From Lantana camara (Eukaryota; Streptophyta; Magnoliopsida; Lamiales; Verbenaceae), in contig CM074865.1 of the NCBI GenBank assembly GCA_037501455.1, positions 9,559,001 to 9,623,000 of the forward strand: 64,000 bases of DNA, read 5' to 3'. Both the position numbers and the translations under genes were made by a program. This document shows, piece after piece, positions 11,556 through 23,502 of the stretch. Numbering within the stretch: the stretch's first letter is position 1; every line of letters begins with the position of its first letter. Below the pieces are notes generated by a model. The model searched no databases, was not told the origin of the DNA, and saw nothing but the letters and a program-made list of their open reading frames with translations.

Positions 11556-11840
11556 CGTGCTTGGGGTTTATATAGAATTTAGTACAATAATTCTTCAATA
11601 TTTAGATATAATTCTACAAATTCAAATATAAATGTTTCATATTAACAAAATAATTCTTCATTAAGTTATTCAACTAGGATTGTTAAATAATACAAATGTA
11701 TAAGTGAATACTTCATATAATATAAAAGTTCTTTATCCAACAACCAATTAAATCTAATTATTTAGTTATGTAAAACTTTCATCCTTTTTTTTATATGTCA
11801 TAAAAAGTTATACTTAAGTTGATATACATTATATTTTTAT
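10880..11840. repeat. Three imperfect tandem copies of a 330-375 bp AT-rich unit
   Basis: The phrase 'aaattcaaatataaatgtttcatatta' or a close form recurs at about 10905, 11237 and 11613. Between copies, the same order of landmarks repeats: 'ttattcaactacgattg', 'aatctaattatttaattatg' and 'atatgtcataaaaactta'. The second copy carries a (TTA)n expansion at about 11488-11553. Weaker, shorter repeats of related sequence precede it from 10665. Confidence 0.75.
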
Positions 11841-12037
11841 TTCATAACTAAAACTTGAGCTATGTAGTTAATTAATAAATATTTAAAATTTTAACGGAAT
11901 ATGTATTATAATATAAATAATTATATATTTAAAAATATTTTTAATTAAAATATATGATAACAAGTATTTAATTATTTAAATTAGTATATGAATATTTGAT
12001 AGTGGTTAAATATAAAAAATTACATAATAATAACAAC

Positions 12038-12113
12038 AATTGAGTTAGCCCAGCTGGTTTGGGGTGCAACCTTCTTTACATGAGGTCCAGGGTTCAATTC
12101 CTACTCAACCCAA
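12038..12113 (+). repeat. tRNA-like (possible SINE-derived) segment
   Basis: GTTAGCCCAGCTGGT resembles tRNA box A and GGTTCAATTCC resembles box B, spaced 40-45 bases apart. 'gagt' at the start could pair with 'actc' at the end. Pairing elsewhere is poor, so I read it as a tRNA-derived relic inside the CACTA element. Confidence 0.4.
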
Positions 12114-12304
12114 ATATGTGGAATTAATGTGTTGGCTCGCGTGGGGCTCGGTTGGGCTCGTCTCGTGTGGGCTCGTGTGGGGCTCGGCTCGGTTAGGTGG
12201 GGTGATCCGGTTATGCGGAAATTCCGTTGCAAAAAGGTAGAAAATTAATTAATTATTGGTTGGTTTGCAACGGAAAATCTGTTGCTAAAAAAATCGTTGC
12301 TAAT

Positions 12305-12686
12305 TCCGTTGCTAATAATTCGTTGCTAAATTCGGTGTTTAGGGACCTGAGACGGAAACAATACCTTAGGGACTATATGGTAATATCGAAAGAATAGAGA
12401 CTACATTGTAATTAGGCCAAATCTGAGGGTACTCAAATGTAATTACCCCTTCAAAAGAAATGTCCAGTAATAAAACTCATGTTTATACTTACCAAAATCC
12501 GTTGCTATAGGGCGTTTTTCTAGTAGTGTTTAGGGACCTCAGACGGAAACAATACCTTAGGGACTATATGGTAATATCGAAAGAATAGAGACTACATTGT
12601 AATTAGGTCAAATCTGAGGGTACTCAAATGTAATTACCCCTTCAAAAGAAATGTCCAGTAATAAAACTCATGTTTATACTTACCAA
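12305..12686. repeat. 191-bp tandem duplication of a CACTA end plus its flank
   Basis: A 158-bp flank segment starting TTTAGGGACCT is present at 12338-12495 and again at 12529-12686 with only two differences seen. Each copy is preceded by about 33 bases of CACTA-end sequence (12305-12337 and 12496-12528). The unit is therefore element end plus flank, repeated once. Confidence 0.85.
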
Positions 12687-13841
12687 TATGCAATTCTTAG
12701 TACATAGCATAATATACAACACTTAATTGCATATAAAGTACGATCATCTTAATATATCATATGGACTATAACATACCACAAAGTTCAGCCTTTATTGCTT
12801 TCAATTTATTTATTTATTATTAATTTATGGACTTTATTCTATGGATTCCTACCAAGGAATTTGTTATCCTCCAAGAATAAACTCATCCATAACATCAAAT
12901 TCCAACACCGAGTTTCATAAAATGGGGCAATTCTTGGTGTTTGACTGTTATAATTGTTGATTCTTTTTAGGGAGAATTACATCTAACTACCCTCACTTTA
13001 GGCCTAATTACAATTTAGTCCCCGCACTTTTGTTTATTACAAATTAGTCCCTGACTTTTGTGTTCCGTTTGAGCTCCCTGTTTTCAGTTAGGGTTCTGTT
13101 ATTTTTTTTCTATTTATCCCAAAATACCCCTAAGGACTATTTTGTTATATTTTAAATGTTTAGGGGTCGTTTTTTTAATATTTATAAATTTCAGGGATTA
13201 TTATGCAAATATTTATGTTTAAAATATTTGTTATCGATAGCTTGTCCGGTTCGGGTGATCCCCTGAAACCAGTCACTATTTGGACCAGTCTGACCCGCTG
13301 AGAACTAATTAAAGAACCGAACATCTCAGTGGGTCGTTTGGATTGGATTTTCTGAGCAAATGTGTATGGTTGCTGGGTCGTGGAACTAGTCGATCGATAG
13401 CTAGTTCCAGCTAGGTGTGTGTGATGTTAAATGTACTACACTGAGGTCGTGGAAGTTGAGTGATCGCAATGCTACTGCGAGAACGAGGCACACTATCTTG
13501 TTGTCAAGATTGGTGATAGGTTATATTGTATCTTCTGTAATGTAGTTTTCTAAGTCTCTGTTTCTTACTTTTCTATTCTTGGAACTTTATTATACTTGTG
13601 CTAATATATTTGAGTGGAACGAATTTTAACTCCTTAGTGAAAACTTAGGGACAAGACATAGGATTTCAAATGGAACCTGGATAAATCGCCTGTATCATTT
13701 ACTTACTTTGCATATTTTCATTATGACATTATCTAGTATTTCAGTATTTCATACTAGTAATTTTGTTAAGCAAAGCAACACACTTAACTCCGAAAAAGGG
13801 TTTTTCTCAAAACCTTAATAATTTTGATGTGTTTCATACAA
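12687..13841. other. Intergenic, no supported gene
   Basis: A MITE-like fragment at about 12968-13090 ('gagaattacatctaactacc', 'cctaattacaatttagtccc') is a diverged relative of the 9001 arm. No open frame of interest. Confidence 0.45.
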
Positions 13842-15002
13842 TCTATACTATATAAAAAAAGAAGGAGCCTTTTCTCTCACAAACGACGGTTATTGAGGCT
13901 TGGACATCAATTTTTTAGTGTTCCAAATATACCCCTAAAAATTTTATTATTTTTTAGGACAAAATTGAAATTTAATACATTCATAAACCCACCTAGCCCA
14001 CGATGTCAAATTTCTTTTTCTTATTATCCATAATCGTTAAAAAAAAAAATCTAAAAATCTCACAATCTAAAACTTCTTTTTGTCATTATTCATATTTTAA
14101 CATCAGCTTTTCTGACTAATAACTTCCCATTTATTTTTTTATTCTCCAACTCTTAGGTACGTACGTACGCACACTGCGATCTTCACATGATAAAGAGGAG
14201 CAATTGCTTAGGATTCTATCCTGATTCGACTTTAATGGTAATTAGGGGACTATTCCAAGTTTGTTTGGATTAGTAATAGCTAAAACTCTCCTCTTACGTA
14301 TCTATAGAATTAAGTTGTCTTCTTCTTCCCTTTTCTTTATTTATTAGTTTAATTCGTATTTTGCGGTTACTAAAAGATACTCATTCATTCATTCATGTAT
14401 TCAAAAGATCAAGACTACATTAAACCACTCGAAAATAACTAGATTATGGCGACTAAAGTTTAACTGAACTTAAGCTCATATCGTACTATGAAAATCTTGC
14501 ATTGTATTTGAAAATTCATACTATATAAATGAAATTATATTGAATTGAGGGGGTCAATTACACCCGCTCACCAAGGTGGCTACCCCAGTGACCACCACCA
14601 CCACCACCACCACCTCTTCCGGCGAGGGCGTCGTCGTTGCCCCATGCCTGTTTGAGCGGGCAGAGGGAAGGCCAGTGGGAGTCGCGGAAAAATGAGATAA
14701 CAAACTTCTGTTTTTGATTCTGTTATATTGTAATAATGCCACTAAAATGAATGGTTGTGAAATGATTCATCAAAATCCCATATATCAGTCTTATTATAAA
14801 TGATATATATGCAATGCAGCAGTCGATCTCTTCTATATATCCAAATTAAAGAACCAAAAAGATGTACGTACGAAGTTTGCTGTTTCTAAATTCGAAATAT
14901 TACAAAAAACTCCAAATATACAATTCCAAAGTTACAGTATTAGCAACACCCTAACTAGCAGTGCCAACTGCATGCCAGATAATATATATATATATATATA
15001 TA

Positions 15003-15917
15003 CACTGGCGGAGGCAAGTAGACTTGAGGGGGTGCAATTGACCCCCCTCAACAATTTTTTTTTTTTTTTTTTTGTTCATATATAGATAATATAGATATAT
15101 GTATGTAACTTGATGGGATTTTTTATTATATTGACCCCCCTCGTCAAAGTTAAAATTAATACTAATAAGGGTCAATATAGTAAATTATTAATAATTGAGA
15201 CCACACATATTTGGAGTTTTATGAGCCCAACTCCCTTGTGTTATTCGAAATGGGCATAAAAAACCACGTGTTATATAAATTATCATAAAAAACCTTGTGT
15301 TTTTCTTAATTTTGTACAAAAAACCTTATGACTGGTAAATTGCATTATATGCTCAGGTTCTGCGAATTTTCTTTACAAAAATGTTATTTTTGTATTTATA
15401 TGTATGATCTCTTAATTTCTATAATTTCAATTTTGCCTCAATATTCACAGAATTTCTCAAATAGGTCCTAAAATAATTTATTTTAATATGTAACTTTTTA
15501 TCCATTAATTTTTCTTTAATGTATGTTTTCTACCAACTTTTGATTTATGTCTTTCCTTTCATGTTTTGCTTCCCGATAAAAAATTTTGCGGTATTTATAT
15601 TCTTCATTTATTTCTTGTATATATCGTTCCAATATTTTATTTATATTCTATTACATTTCTTTGCAATTTTTTATTTGCAAATATTTTTTATCTAATTTTT
15701 GCTTGTATTCTCGTGAATAAGGGCAACACGTATGACTCAAACAGGTGTGAGGGTTTTTTATATTTATTTTTATAAAACACAAGATTTTTTATGCTAATTT
15801 TTGAAATATAGGGTTTATCTTGTATTTTTGGTATTTCACAAGGCTTTCTATATATATATATATTCGCGGAAAAAGCCTGATATGACCCCCCGAATTAAAT
15901 TTCTGGCTCCGCCACTG
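15003..15917. mobile_element. Non-autonomous hAT-like element, 0.9 kb
   Basis: The left end CACTGGCGGAGGCAAG and the right end CTGGCTCCGCCACTG are imperfect inverted repeats of the CAGTGGCGGAGCCAG type common in plants. (TA)n lies on both sides, so an 8-bp TATATATA duplication fits but cannot be told from microsatellite. No transposase is encoded. Confidence 0.55.
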
Positions 15918-16078
15918 TATATATATATATAGTAGAATTAGCGCAGAGAGCGCAACCATGCACCAGTAGATACAGTTACGTTTATCTACTACATGAGTAA
16001 CGACGACATTATTATTCATCTTCTTTATTGTTGTTGTTGAAATTATTGATAGTCGTCAGATATGATCAAACTGCAGAG

Positions 16079-16341
16079 CTAGAAATCGGGAAATTCCCAC
16101 ATCTGATTATCATTACATGTGTTCTCATAACAGAAGATTTTAACGCCGTCTTTAACATCCTGTTGACTAGCTGAGTAAGCATCCAAACTAAGGTTGGTGT
16201 CGTTAACAGACCTTATTCTGAACGACTCACCGCGCCCGCGAGTCCACAAAAGCGATTCGTCACGAGCGTCAGGATCAAAGGGGGCTAGCTAGTTCCACCT
16301 GCAGTATATTAATGAAAGATTTGTGATATTAATTAATACAT

Positions 16342-16376
<35 letters not shown>

Positions 16377-16695
16377 ACAGTAGAGTAGAGTACCTGTTGG
16401 TTCAAGCCAGTAACCTTGATGGCCTCTCCAGTGGCCTTATTAACCAAGGCGAAACTTGGTTCACCGTCTTCGTCCTTAACCTCGTAGCCCCCAAAACTCT
16501 GGTCTAATCTCCACATCTGTACGTATATTGATTAATTCTTTCTTTAATTAATTGTAATTAATTAATTAAGCTAGAATAGAAATTAACCTGATAAGGGTCG
16601 GATAGGTCCCTGCGGCCAAGAACGACCTCCCCTTTGCGAATGGCCAAATTGTATTCACCATAAGTACTCTTCAAACAAATCATAACCTCAGCCAT
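16079..16695 (-). pseudogene. Euonymus-type (EUL, ricin-B-fold) lectin copy, frameshifted
   Basis: Three exons with GT-AG phase-0 introns: exon 1 16588-16695 (36 codons, starts MAEVMICL), exon 2 16394-16516 (41 codons, contains PSFALVNKATGEAIKV), exon 3 16079-16298 ending at TAG. The protein matches the single-domain EUL lectins, cytoplasmic/nuclear carbohydrate-binding proteins induced by stress, with the ESLLWT, RSVNDTNLSLDAY and carboxy-terminal NDNQMWEF landmarks. Exon 3 carries a doubled CTAG (16285-16292) seven bases after its start; this 4-bp duplication shifts the frame and meets a stop early. Exon structure equals that of the intact copy at 52270-53590. A TATA motif (16762-16772) and an AATAAA (16024-16029) flank it. 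It could be read as a recent pseudogene, or less likely rescued by an alternative acceptor. Confidence 0.82.
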
Positions 16696-16761
16696 GTTTA
16701 TTATTCTTCTTCAATTCTAGCTAGCTACTTGTAATTATTTCTTAATTTGATAAAAGAGTGG

Positions 16762-16772
16762 GATATAAATAA
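16762..16772 (-). promoter_or_regulatory. TATA box candidate of the 16-kb lectin copy
   Basis: On the minus strand it reads TTATTTATATC, about 70 bases before the ATG. The same 11-mer lies at the same relative place before the 52-kb lectin gene. Confidence 0.55.
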
Positions 16773-18905
16773 CATCATCGACAGAGGATGAATAGGGAAG
16801 GTGTCATCTATCGGACAATATATACTATTTCTGTTTCTGGTTAATTAACACTTAACTAATTGGAACATTGGATATAAGTTCATGTCCATTTCTTTTCCGA
16901 GATCAAACGTACGTCTTCCATGTTATAATACATTATATATGGACTTCTTCTTCTTCTTCTTCCTTTTTTTTTTTCTTCCAAAGTTCGTTAGTAATGAATT
17001 TGTTAGATAGAGTTAATTACACCTAACAACTAACAACCCTTTTGAGATATATAATTTTGAATTTTACATAATTTCACACTCATCGTCCGACAACTTTGAA
17101 ATTTCAAATTAGTCCCTAGACGTACAAGTATTTTCATAAGATTTTAATCACAGCTAAATGCCATAGGTTTGAGCTTTCCTCCCCAACCTCCGCTGGAGAC
17201 TCGATCAGAAAACCTATTTTATTAAGAATCCCAGAAAATAAGTAGCAGAAGTCAAGGGGAATTTGCAAGAGGAATTCACATTCTCGTCCACCACCGAGTT
17301 TCTTTGAGTCTTACTGCTGTTTTGGCCGAGTTTCAATCACCGTCCCACCACCACTGTTGAAAGAATTTACAATGCTTCTCAACTGATAAATTTTGATTTT
17401 GATGAACGATGATGTAATATTTAAACTTTCATGAATATCCTACTTTAATTTTACTAATCTATATTTGAATTTATTACTATAATAGCATGCATTAGGTTTT
17501 AAGGCTAAACCTAAGGGTAATGTTATGGAGATCGTTTTTGTAATTTCTCAAATATATGAGGAGTTTGGTATGATTAGGTTAAACTGCAGGGAATGCTAAC
17601 ATAATTATACTTGATAAAATTTATTGTTAAAGAAATATATAGAAGTAGACATTTTAAATTACTTGTAAAAACAATGTGTTGCACAATTAAATATACGGAT
17701 TATTCAAATATTTTTAATTATTGAATTATTAAATTTAAATTAATTAAAATATCAAACTTCTAATTTTTTAAATATAGTAATGAGATCTTAACTTAAACTT
17801 AAAATTTTAATATACATTCTCGTATATACAAATAAAAAATGTATAGTTTCAAATTAATATTCACTTATGATAGTCTGTAACACATTTATGTTTTGTTTTT
17901 TATTCCCTTACTATAATTATTTCATCTTTCAAATTTGAGTTAACGAGATTAATTCTCCAATCACATCATGTACCAAGACATTTTATATAAACTCTTTTAC
18001 CATCATTTTTTGTGATCTTCAAACTTCTTTTAGTTAGGATGACATGTGAATGCACAGACCCTATAAATAATTTTTTATTAGCAAACACTTGTTCGAAGTA
18101 AAAACTAGATTCATCGCATTGCCCTTATTGAAATAATTCACTGTTTTCTCCCTATTCTCATCATCAGAATTCTTTTTACAATCAAATAATTCATCAAAGT
18201 CAGGTAAAAAATTAGAACAATAAAGTGACTTAACGGTCCGCACCGATCATAAAGAGACAGAAATCCTGAAAATGAGAAAAATCCAATAGTATGTACTAAA
18301 ATTGATGGTTTTAAAAAATGTGGGACCAAAAATAAAAATAGCCTTATATTATGAGACAAAAAATGTAATTTTTTCAATTTTCCCATCAAAACTCAAGTTA
18401 ATGCTCAAAAGTCAATTTTTCATCTAAAGCATAACGAAAGTCTTGAAAAGGGAAAAAATTCAATAATACGGAACTAAAATTAACAATATTGAAAAAAAAT
18501 CGAACCAAAAATGAGAACGATCATATATCACGAGACCAAAAATATAATTTTTTTATATACTTCTATATAAGATCTTTATATAAAAATGAGAGAGGCCATA
18601 TACAATTCTATTAACTGAAGTACCGTTCTGTTTTAGTAATAAATACATTTTTGTAATATTTTTAAACTAATAATTTATAATAATATGCATTTACATAGTT
18701 ATCAGTAATTAAAAATTATTGATATACTTAATACGTGGGTATTTTAAATTATTAATAAATTTTAAAAAATTCAAAAAACCAACGTATACTTTTATAAGTT
18801 TTAGTGAAATGAACGTGCGTTGGACGTTTAACCTTTAGTTTATTTAAATAAGGTTGGTTATTATATTAATTAAATAAATTAAGATACTAAAAGTATTCAC
18901 ATCAT

Positions 18906-21070
18906 GTTTTTTTTTTTCTCCCGATACGTGTTTAATCCAAGTTTTCCAAAGTTCGTGGAGTATATTTCACTAATAAAAAATTAAATTTTTCATGGGTGTT
19001 TTTCAATATCCTCTGTCATCCATTTCACCACCATGTTCGAATCAATCTCCACATTATTCTTTGAGAAGTACTCTCTTCCAAGCTAATATCAAATCCCTCA
19101 TGTAAACCCAATAACTCTGCCACATTTATTGAATCTTTACGAAGATTCATAGTGTATCCTAGCACTCATCTTTCATTGTCATCTTGAATGACCTCCCTAA
19201 CCGAATCCCTTATCAAATTTATTCCACGACTACTCAATGAATATTTTATTTTGCTTGTGTCTTTTGTCCTCACTGACTAGTATTGAGGCATCAGATAACT
19301 CTTTTATGTGGTGAAAAAGTGACGCTCTTAGACTTCACAATATTCTGATAGCTCCACCAGTTTCGTGCTTTCTAAAAATTTCAAAGCGTCAAAATTAAGA
19401 CAATTCACTCTGAACATTCTGGTAATACGTCATTTTGAATTTTGCTATTAAAGCTATCTTTGAGCTCGTTCGACCCTCACAATCCACTAAGATCAGTCTA
19501 TGCATTAACAATCTTTTCCCACACCCAGAGTGCCAACAGATGACTTCTGAACACGCGGTCCAGATTTTCACATCCTGTGCAACAGGTACATACATTACAT
19601 CCCCCAAAATTCCAGTCATACAGGTACATACATTACATCCCCCAAAATTCCAGTCATACTTCAATACATTTATGAGCAAGCTATTATGTTGGCAAAGCCA
19701 CAAGAAAATTTTGAACTTCTGGGCCAAGGTGATTTTCAAGTCCATCTCCGATTTTCACATATGCCTCATCCTCCATAAACAGACTATAGACCGTTTTATA
19801 GGAAAATTTATTGTTAACCGACCCAATACAGAGTTTCTAATCTCCATTGTCATGCAGCGCAATTGGGACGCTAAGAATCTTAGTCATCTCTTTCTTGGGC
19901 AGTACTATTTTCAGCTTATTAAGGTTCTAGTTTTTATCCATGCCAATGAAATTACATACCATAATTAAGTTCTTTATCCTTCTCATTAATGTTATCTGTA
20001 ATGATTTTGGTGAGTTTTCCTTGTGATAATCATCTATCATTCCATAAAGACACCTATTCCATAAATGGTTCCACCATCTGAGTGCTTCTATCAATCCCCT
20101 TCCACATGTTCGAGAAGCTATAAGTTGAGGCTCGTGTCCAATGACACATAAGGTGCGAACAATACATATGATTTGCTGGAGTTCAATTTGAGGCCCGATG
20201 TCTTGCAAAACACCTCAACCACACAACGGATGCACATCGCTCCATCCATAGTAGATTTGCAAATCAAGTGAGAGATGTGAGGGTCTTTCTGACACACCAT
20301 AATTGACTTTCAATGTCCGATTGAAATAGCCTTCTCAATCATATATGAAATGCCCCAACCACACTTTAAATACATTTTGTTCCATCTACAGTAGTTTTAG
20401 CTCCTAATATAATTATATTGTTCGTAAAAAGCAAGTGTGAGATGTGATCTCTGACATACCTTAATTAGCTTCTAGTGTCCGGCTGAAATATCCTCCTAAA
20501 TCATATACGTAAGTTGTTCCATCTAGAGTACAAATAAATAAGGCGAGAGTGATTACCTTATCTAATGCCACACATCCATAGATCCTCGGTCGGTTTACTA
20601 TTCCACAAAATCTCCGGTTGTATCCCCTCCATTTTGCTCTACTGATATTGATGATTTTTGTATGGAATTTGAAGAAAGTTAGATTTTCTTTAGAACATTT
20701 CACTGAGCTTTGTTGTATCCTTTTCAAGATTAATTTTCAACACTATCGCCTTTTTTCATAACACTTTTTGAAGCATCAAGATATTGTAATGGGTGTCTCG
20801 ATCGAGAAAAACACTATTCTGGTTTGGGCTCACAATTTCTTTGATATACGGCTTAAACGGGGTATAATCATATTTGTGATCATTTTGAGCAATACGTTAC
20901 ACAACGTAATGGGCCGAATCTCGTTTAAATTTTTCGAGAATTAACTTTCAAAATCAGATAAATAAACGTCTGATAAGCCTTCTTGGGAATTGATCTCTCT
21001 CTATGCAATTATTGATGAATTTCACCACCGCGTCTCTTACTATATCCTAATAGGTTTGAAAAAAGTAGGC
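18906..21070 (-). pseudogene. L1-type LINE reverse transcriptase and RNase H, degenerate
   Basis: On the minus strand, LINE polymerase landmarks appear in order though in shifting frames: a segment near 20870-20930 equivalent to the family's 'KPYLKEIVSPNQNSF' block, a segment near 20640-20720 (KENLTFFKFHTKIINISRAKW), a segment at 20150-20290 (ISHL...GLKLNSSKSYVLF), a zinc-binding region at 19690-19740 (FKIFLWLCQH), and plant RNase H near 19000-19080 (EIDSNMVVKWMTEDIEKH). A T-run at 18907-18917 would be the poly(A) tail. Stops and frameshifts throughout show it is dead. The 5' part (endonuclease, ORF1) is not seen. Confidence 0.75.
19582..19657. repeat. Perfect 38-bp tandem duplication in the LINE
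   Basis: Two adjacent identical copies beginning 'acaggtacatacattacatc' at 19582 and 19620. Confidence 0.95.
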
Positions 21071-21759
21071 TCGAAATAATAGGTGATGTGGGATTATAAT
21101 GGATAGCGCTTTGTACAGGTGCATGCCACCTTATCGTTGGTGCAAGCTAATGCCAACACTCATCACCTTTTCGACAGTATATCCACTGAATAGTTTGGTG
21201 TAGCACTCCCAAATCTGTGCTTTAGTTGGTCATTATTGGTTACTCATTCATCTTCTCGTTATGGTTGAGTGAAGCCTCTTTCTTCTCGTTATGGTTGAGA
21301 AATGAAAGAAACGTTTATATTTATCCCTAAATTGGAGTCAATTAATTCTCAAGTCTTAAAACTAAATAATCTCTTCTTCTTGTAATAGTTAGTTATATCC
21401 TGTCATCAATTATTTCTCCAAATCTTTCGAATATTTACATTAATTTCTCATACATAATGCTCTAGAAATTTTTTATAAATTTTTTTTTTTTCGCTTTTTC
21501 GCACACATTGAAAACTGTTCAATGATCATTGTTCTAGAGCAATGACCCAGAGTCCTATATTTAAAACTTTGTCATGTCCTTTATAAATATATTTGTAAAT
21601 TTCACAATTGTCACTATAAGAAAATCCCGATGTTAATGTGAGAATTATAACTTTAATAAGAGATATGGATTATAAGGTACTACAAATTGGTTATAAAGTT
21701 GTTTATTGCGATCTTGGACCATAAGTGCGATTCCTCTCCTTCCACAGATCGGATATCCA
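21071..21759. other. Intergenic, no supported gene
   Basis: The phrase TTCTCGTTATGGTTGAG occurs twice near 21250-21300. Otherwise AT-rich sequence without coding or RNA features; part may be 5' LINE remnant. Confidence 0.4.
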
Positions 21760-23225
21760 CGTAGCACCCTTAACGCAAAGGCACCACATCCCCCGCACTA
21801 TAGTTCAATCCACATATAGAACGAGCACCCATACATGAATCAAGCCTATAGCGAACGGGAGACAATAAAAAAAAACACGACACTAGCTAGGCGGGCTAAC
21901 CCTCAATCATCACTACAATACATAATTAAAAGCGGAAATAAAACCATGTACATACATTCCAAAAGCACTATTGTTCATTGTTTCCAACACTTACATCTCA
22001 ACCCCTTAACATCACACCATAATGTACACAAGCTTCCACATATAACAAAATTATGTAAATACCAAAATATGACTGAGATGCTAGACTTGACCAACAGACT
22101 CAAACCCGCCTAGCACTCCACCTGCAGAACCTGAAAATGTGAGGTGTCAGTCTACCAAAGACTGAGTGAGAGGTTTAAATAAATATAAGCGCACATGCAA
22201 GCTATAACATCAGGTAAGATTTTATAGGAAACCCAATATAAGTTCAAGAATAGAAGAGATTCTCGCCCAAGATTATAACTGAACCAACTTAACAAGTCAA
22301 TTAATTATCAATTCAATACGTGGCCCGGCGAGTGAGGGCGTTCTCCAACTTTACTCCAAAAGTGTGCAATCATGAACATTTCCATTTATCAAGTGAGCAT
22401 GCAAGTTATTCAAGTGCAATCAAATAGCAACTTCATGAACCCTTTTCCCTCCGGGTGATGGCGGGCTTGCAAGACCCGACCATCCAATCATGGTGTACGT
22501 CGGGAACATGACTCCCACGCACGGGATTTCTTCCTCCACCAAACCTCCTGGTGGATTCAGAGGTGATCCTAAAATGGTAAGGATAGTGTAAGAGTTACCC
22601 GTCAGCCCGTGCTTTCCCGGTTGGCTCAATACACTACCCTCGGGGCCCAACGTGAACATGCTTTACTCGCCCAATCAATCATCAATCCGTTCAATCATTC
22701 ATGAAATCATTTGAAATTCATAAAGTTTGGAAACTATAGATATATAGATACTTTTGGTCAAAATGTAACGTAGGGTTATACGGGTTCTATATAGCTAGAA
22801 ATAAACCTCACCTTTACCAACCAACCAAAAGTGAAAAGAAAGCTCTAAGGAGCGTGCTTCTCGTCTCATGAACCGTGATCTGTGTAACAAGGACAAGTGT
22901 ACGTGAGACTTCGACTCGCATGAACCAATTAAGACGAACGACATGTTCCAATCGTGTCAATCATGCAATTGAAATCAATAAATATCATAAACCTACTCAA
23001 GTTAGCAAATGAAGTAGCAAAGATCAAGCATTCATGGTTCAATCAAAGTATGCAATTATTACACAAACCTCCCCTATGAAACTCAATTTATGAAATAACA
23101 TGATACATACAATACACATGATATAATGCACCATGAGGCATGTTAACGAAGCATTTATGCCGAAAATGAACTAATAAAACCATGCATGAGAAGTCTGAAA
23201 TTCAGTTTTTCATGCAGAAAGGAAG

Positions 23226-23502
23226 AGGGTCGCGGGCGCGACCAAAATCCTTTACAAAATGGTCGCGGTCGCGACCAAGTGTATTTTTACCTCAAATTTT
23301 CCTCCAATTTATCAAAATCCCAAAACTTGGCTAAAATCGGGTCGCGACCGGGACTGATTTTCTTTATAAAAGGGTCGCGGTCGCGACCAAGTATACTTTT
23401 GGCCGAATTTTTCATCCTTTTTTTCAAAATCCCGAAAGTGGGCCAAAAACGAGTAGCGGCCGCGGCCATTTTTACATGGAAACAGGTCGCGGTCGCGACC
23501 AC
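23226..23502. repeat. Cluster of GGTCGCGACC-type palindromes
   Basis: At least six GC-rich words built on GGTCGCGACC or GGTCGCGGTCGCGACC occur at about 23229, 23263, 23340, 23371, 23454 and 23486, in otherwise AT-rich LTR DNA. Between them a phrase like 'aaaatcccaaaacttggc' recurs, so the block looks like three or four diverged copies of a unit of roughly 110 bp. Confidence 0.8.

Larger units (their letters stand above)
9269..12528. mobile_element. Non-autonomous CACTA (En/Spm) element, 3.26 kb
   Basis: Termini are CACTACTAGAAAT at 9269 and TTTTTCTAGTAGTG ending at 12528, with a 3-bp duplication TTT on both sides (9266-9268, 12529-12531), all typical of CACTA elements. The first 650 bases and the last 300 are packed with AGCAACGGA and TCCGTTGCT motifs in both orientations, the subterminal repeat arrays. 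No transposase is encoded; the interior is AT-rich filler, microsatellites, tRNA-like pieces and a tandem repeat. It would depend on a transposase supplied from elsewhere. Confidence 0.8.
9001..12642. mobile_element. Inverted-repeat (MITE-like) element split by a CACTA insertion
   Basis: The left arm from 9001 (AAGGGCAAATTACATCTGAG) and the right end near 12642 (reverse complement AAGGGGTAATTACATTTGAG) are inverted copies of each other. The match continues for over 150 bases with divergence, including the 'ccctaaggtatt' and 'gaggtcc' segments. The CACTA element at 9269-12528 sits in the middle. I could not fix a convincing target duplication. Confidence 0.55.
13842..18838. mobile_element. Possible degenerate Helitron carrying a lectin copy
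   Basis: The left end, TCTATACTATATAAAAAAAG, resembles a common plant Helitron 5' end and is preceded by A. The right end has a near-perfect hairpin AACGTGCGTTGGACGTT (18812-18828), then 10 bases to TTAG at 18838, followed by T. Helitrons start with TC, end with CTRR about 10-12 bases after a hairpin, and insert between A and T. The final CTRR here is TTAG, one base off. No Rep/helicase is encoded. If the two ends belong together, the 5-kb unit includes the lectin pseudogene (16079-16695) and a hAT-like insert. The pairing of ends is inference. Confidence 0.35.

Noticed and set aside
12038..12113. Functional tRNA gene
   Set aside because: Box A and box B are present but acceptor, anticodon and T stems do not close.
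14554..14742. Open frame with a run of Val codons (minus)
   Set aside because: The Val run is a (CCA)n-type microsatellite; there is no domain, and the composition is low-complexity.
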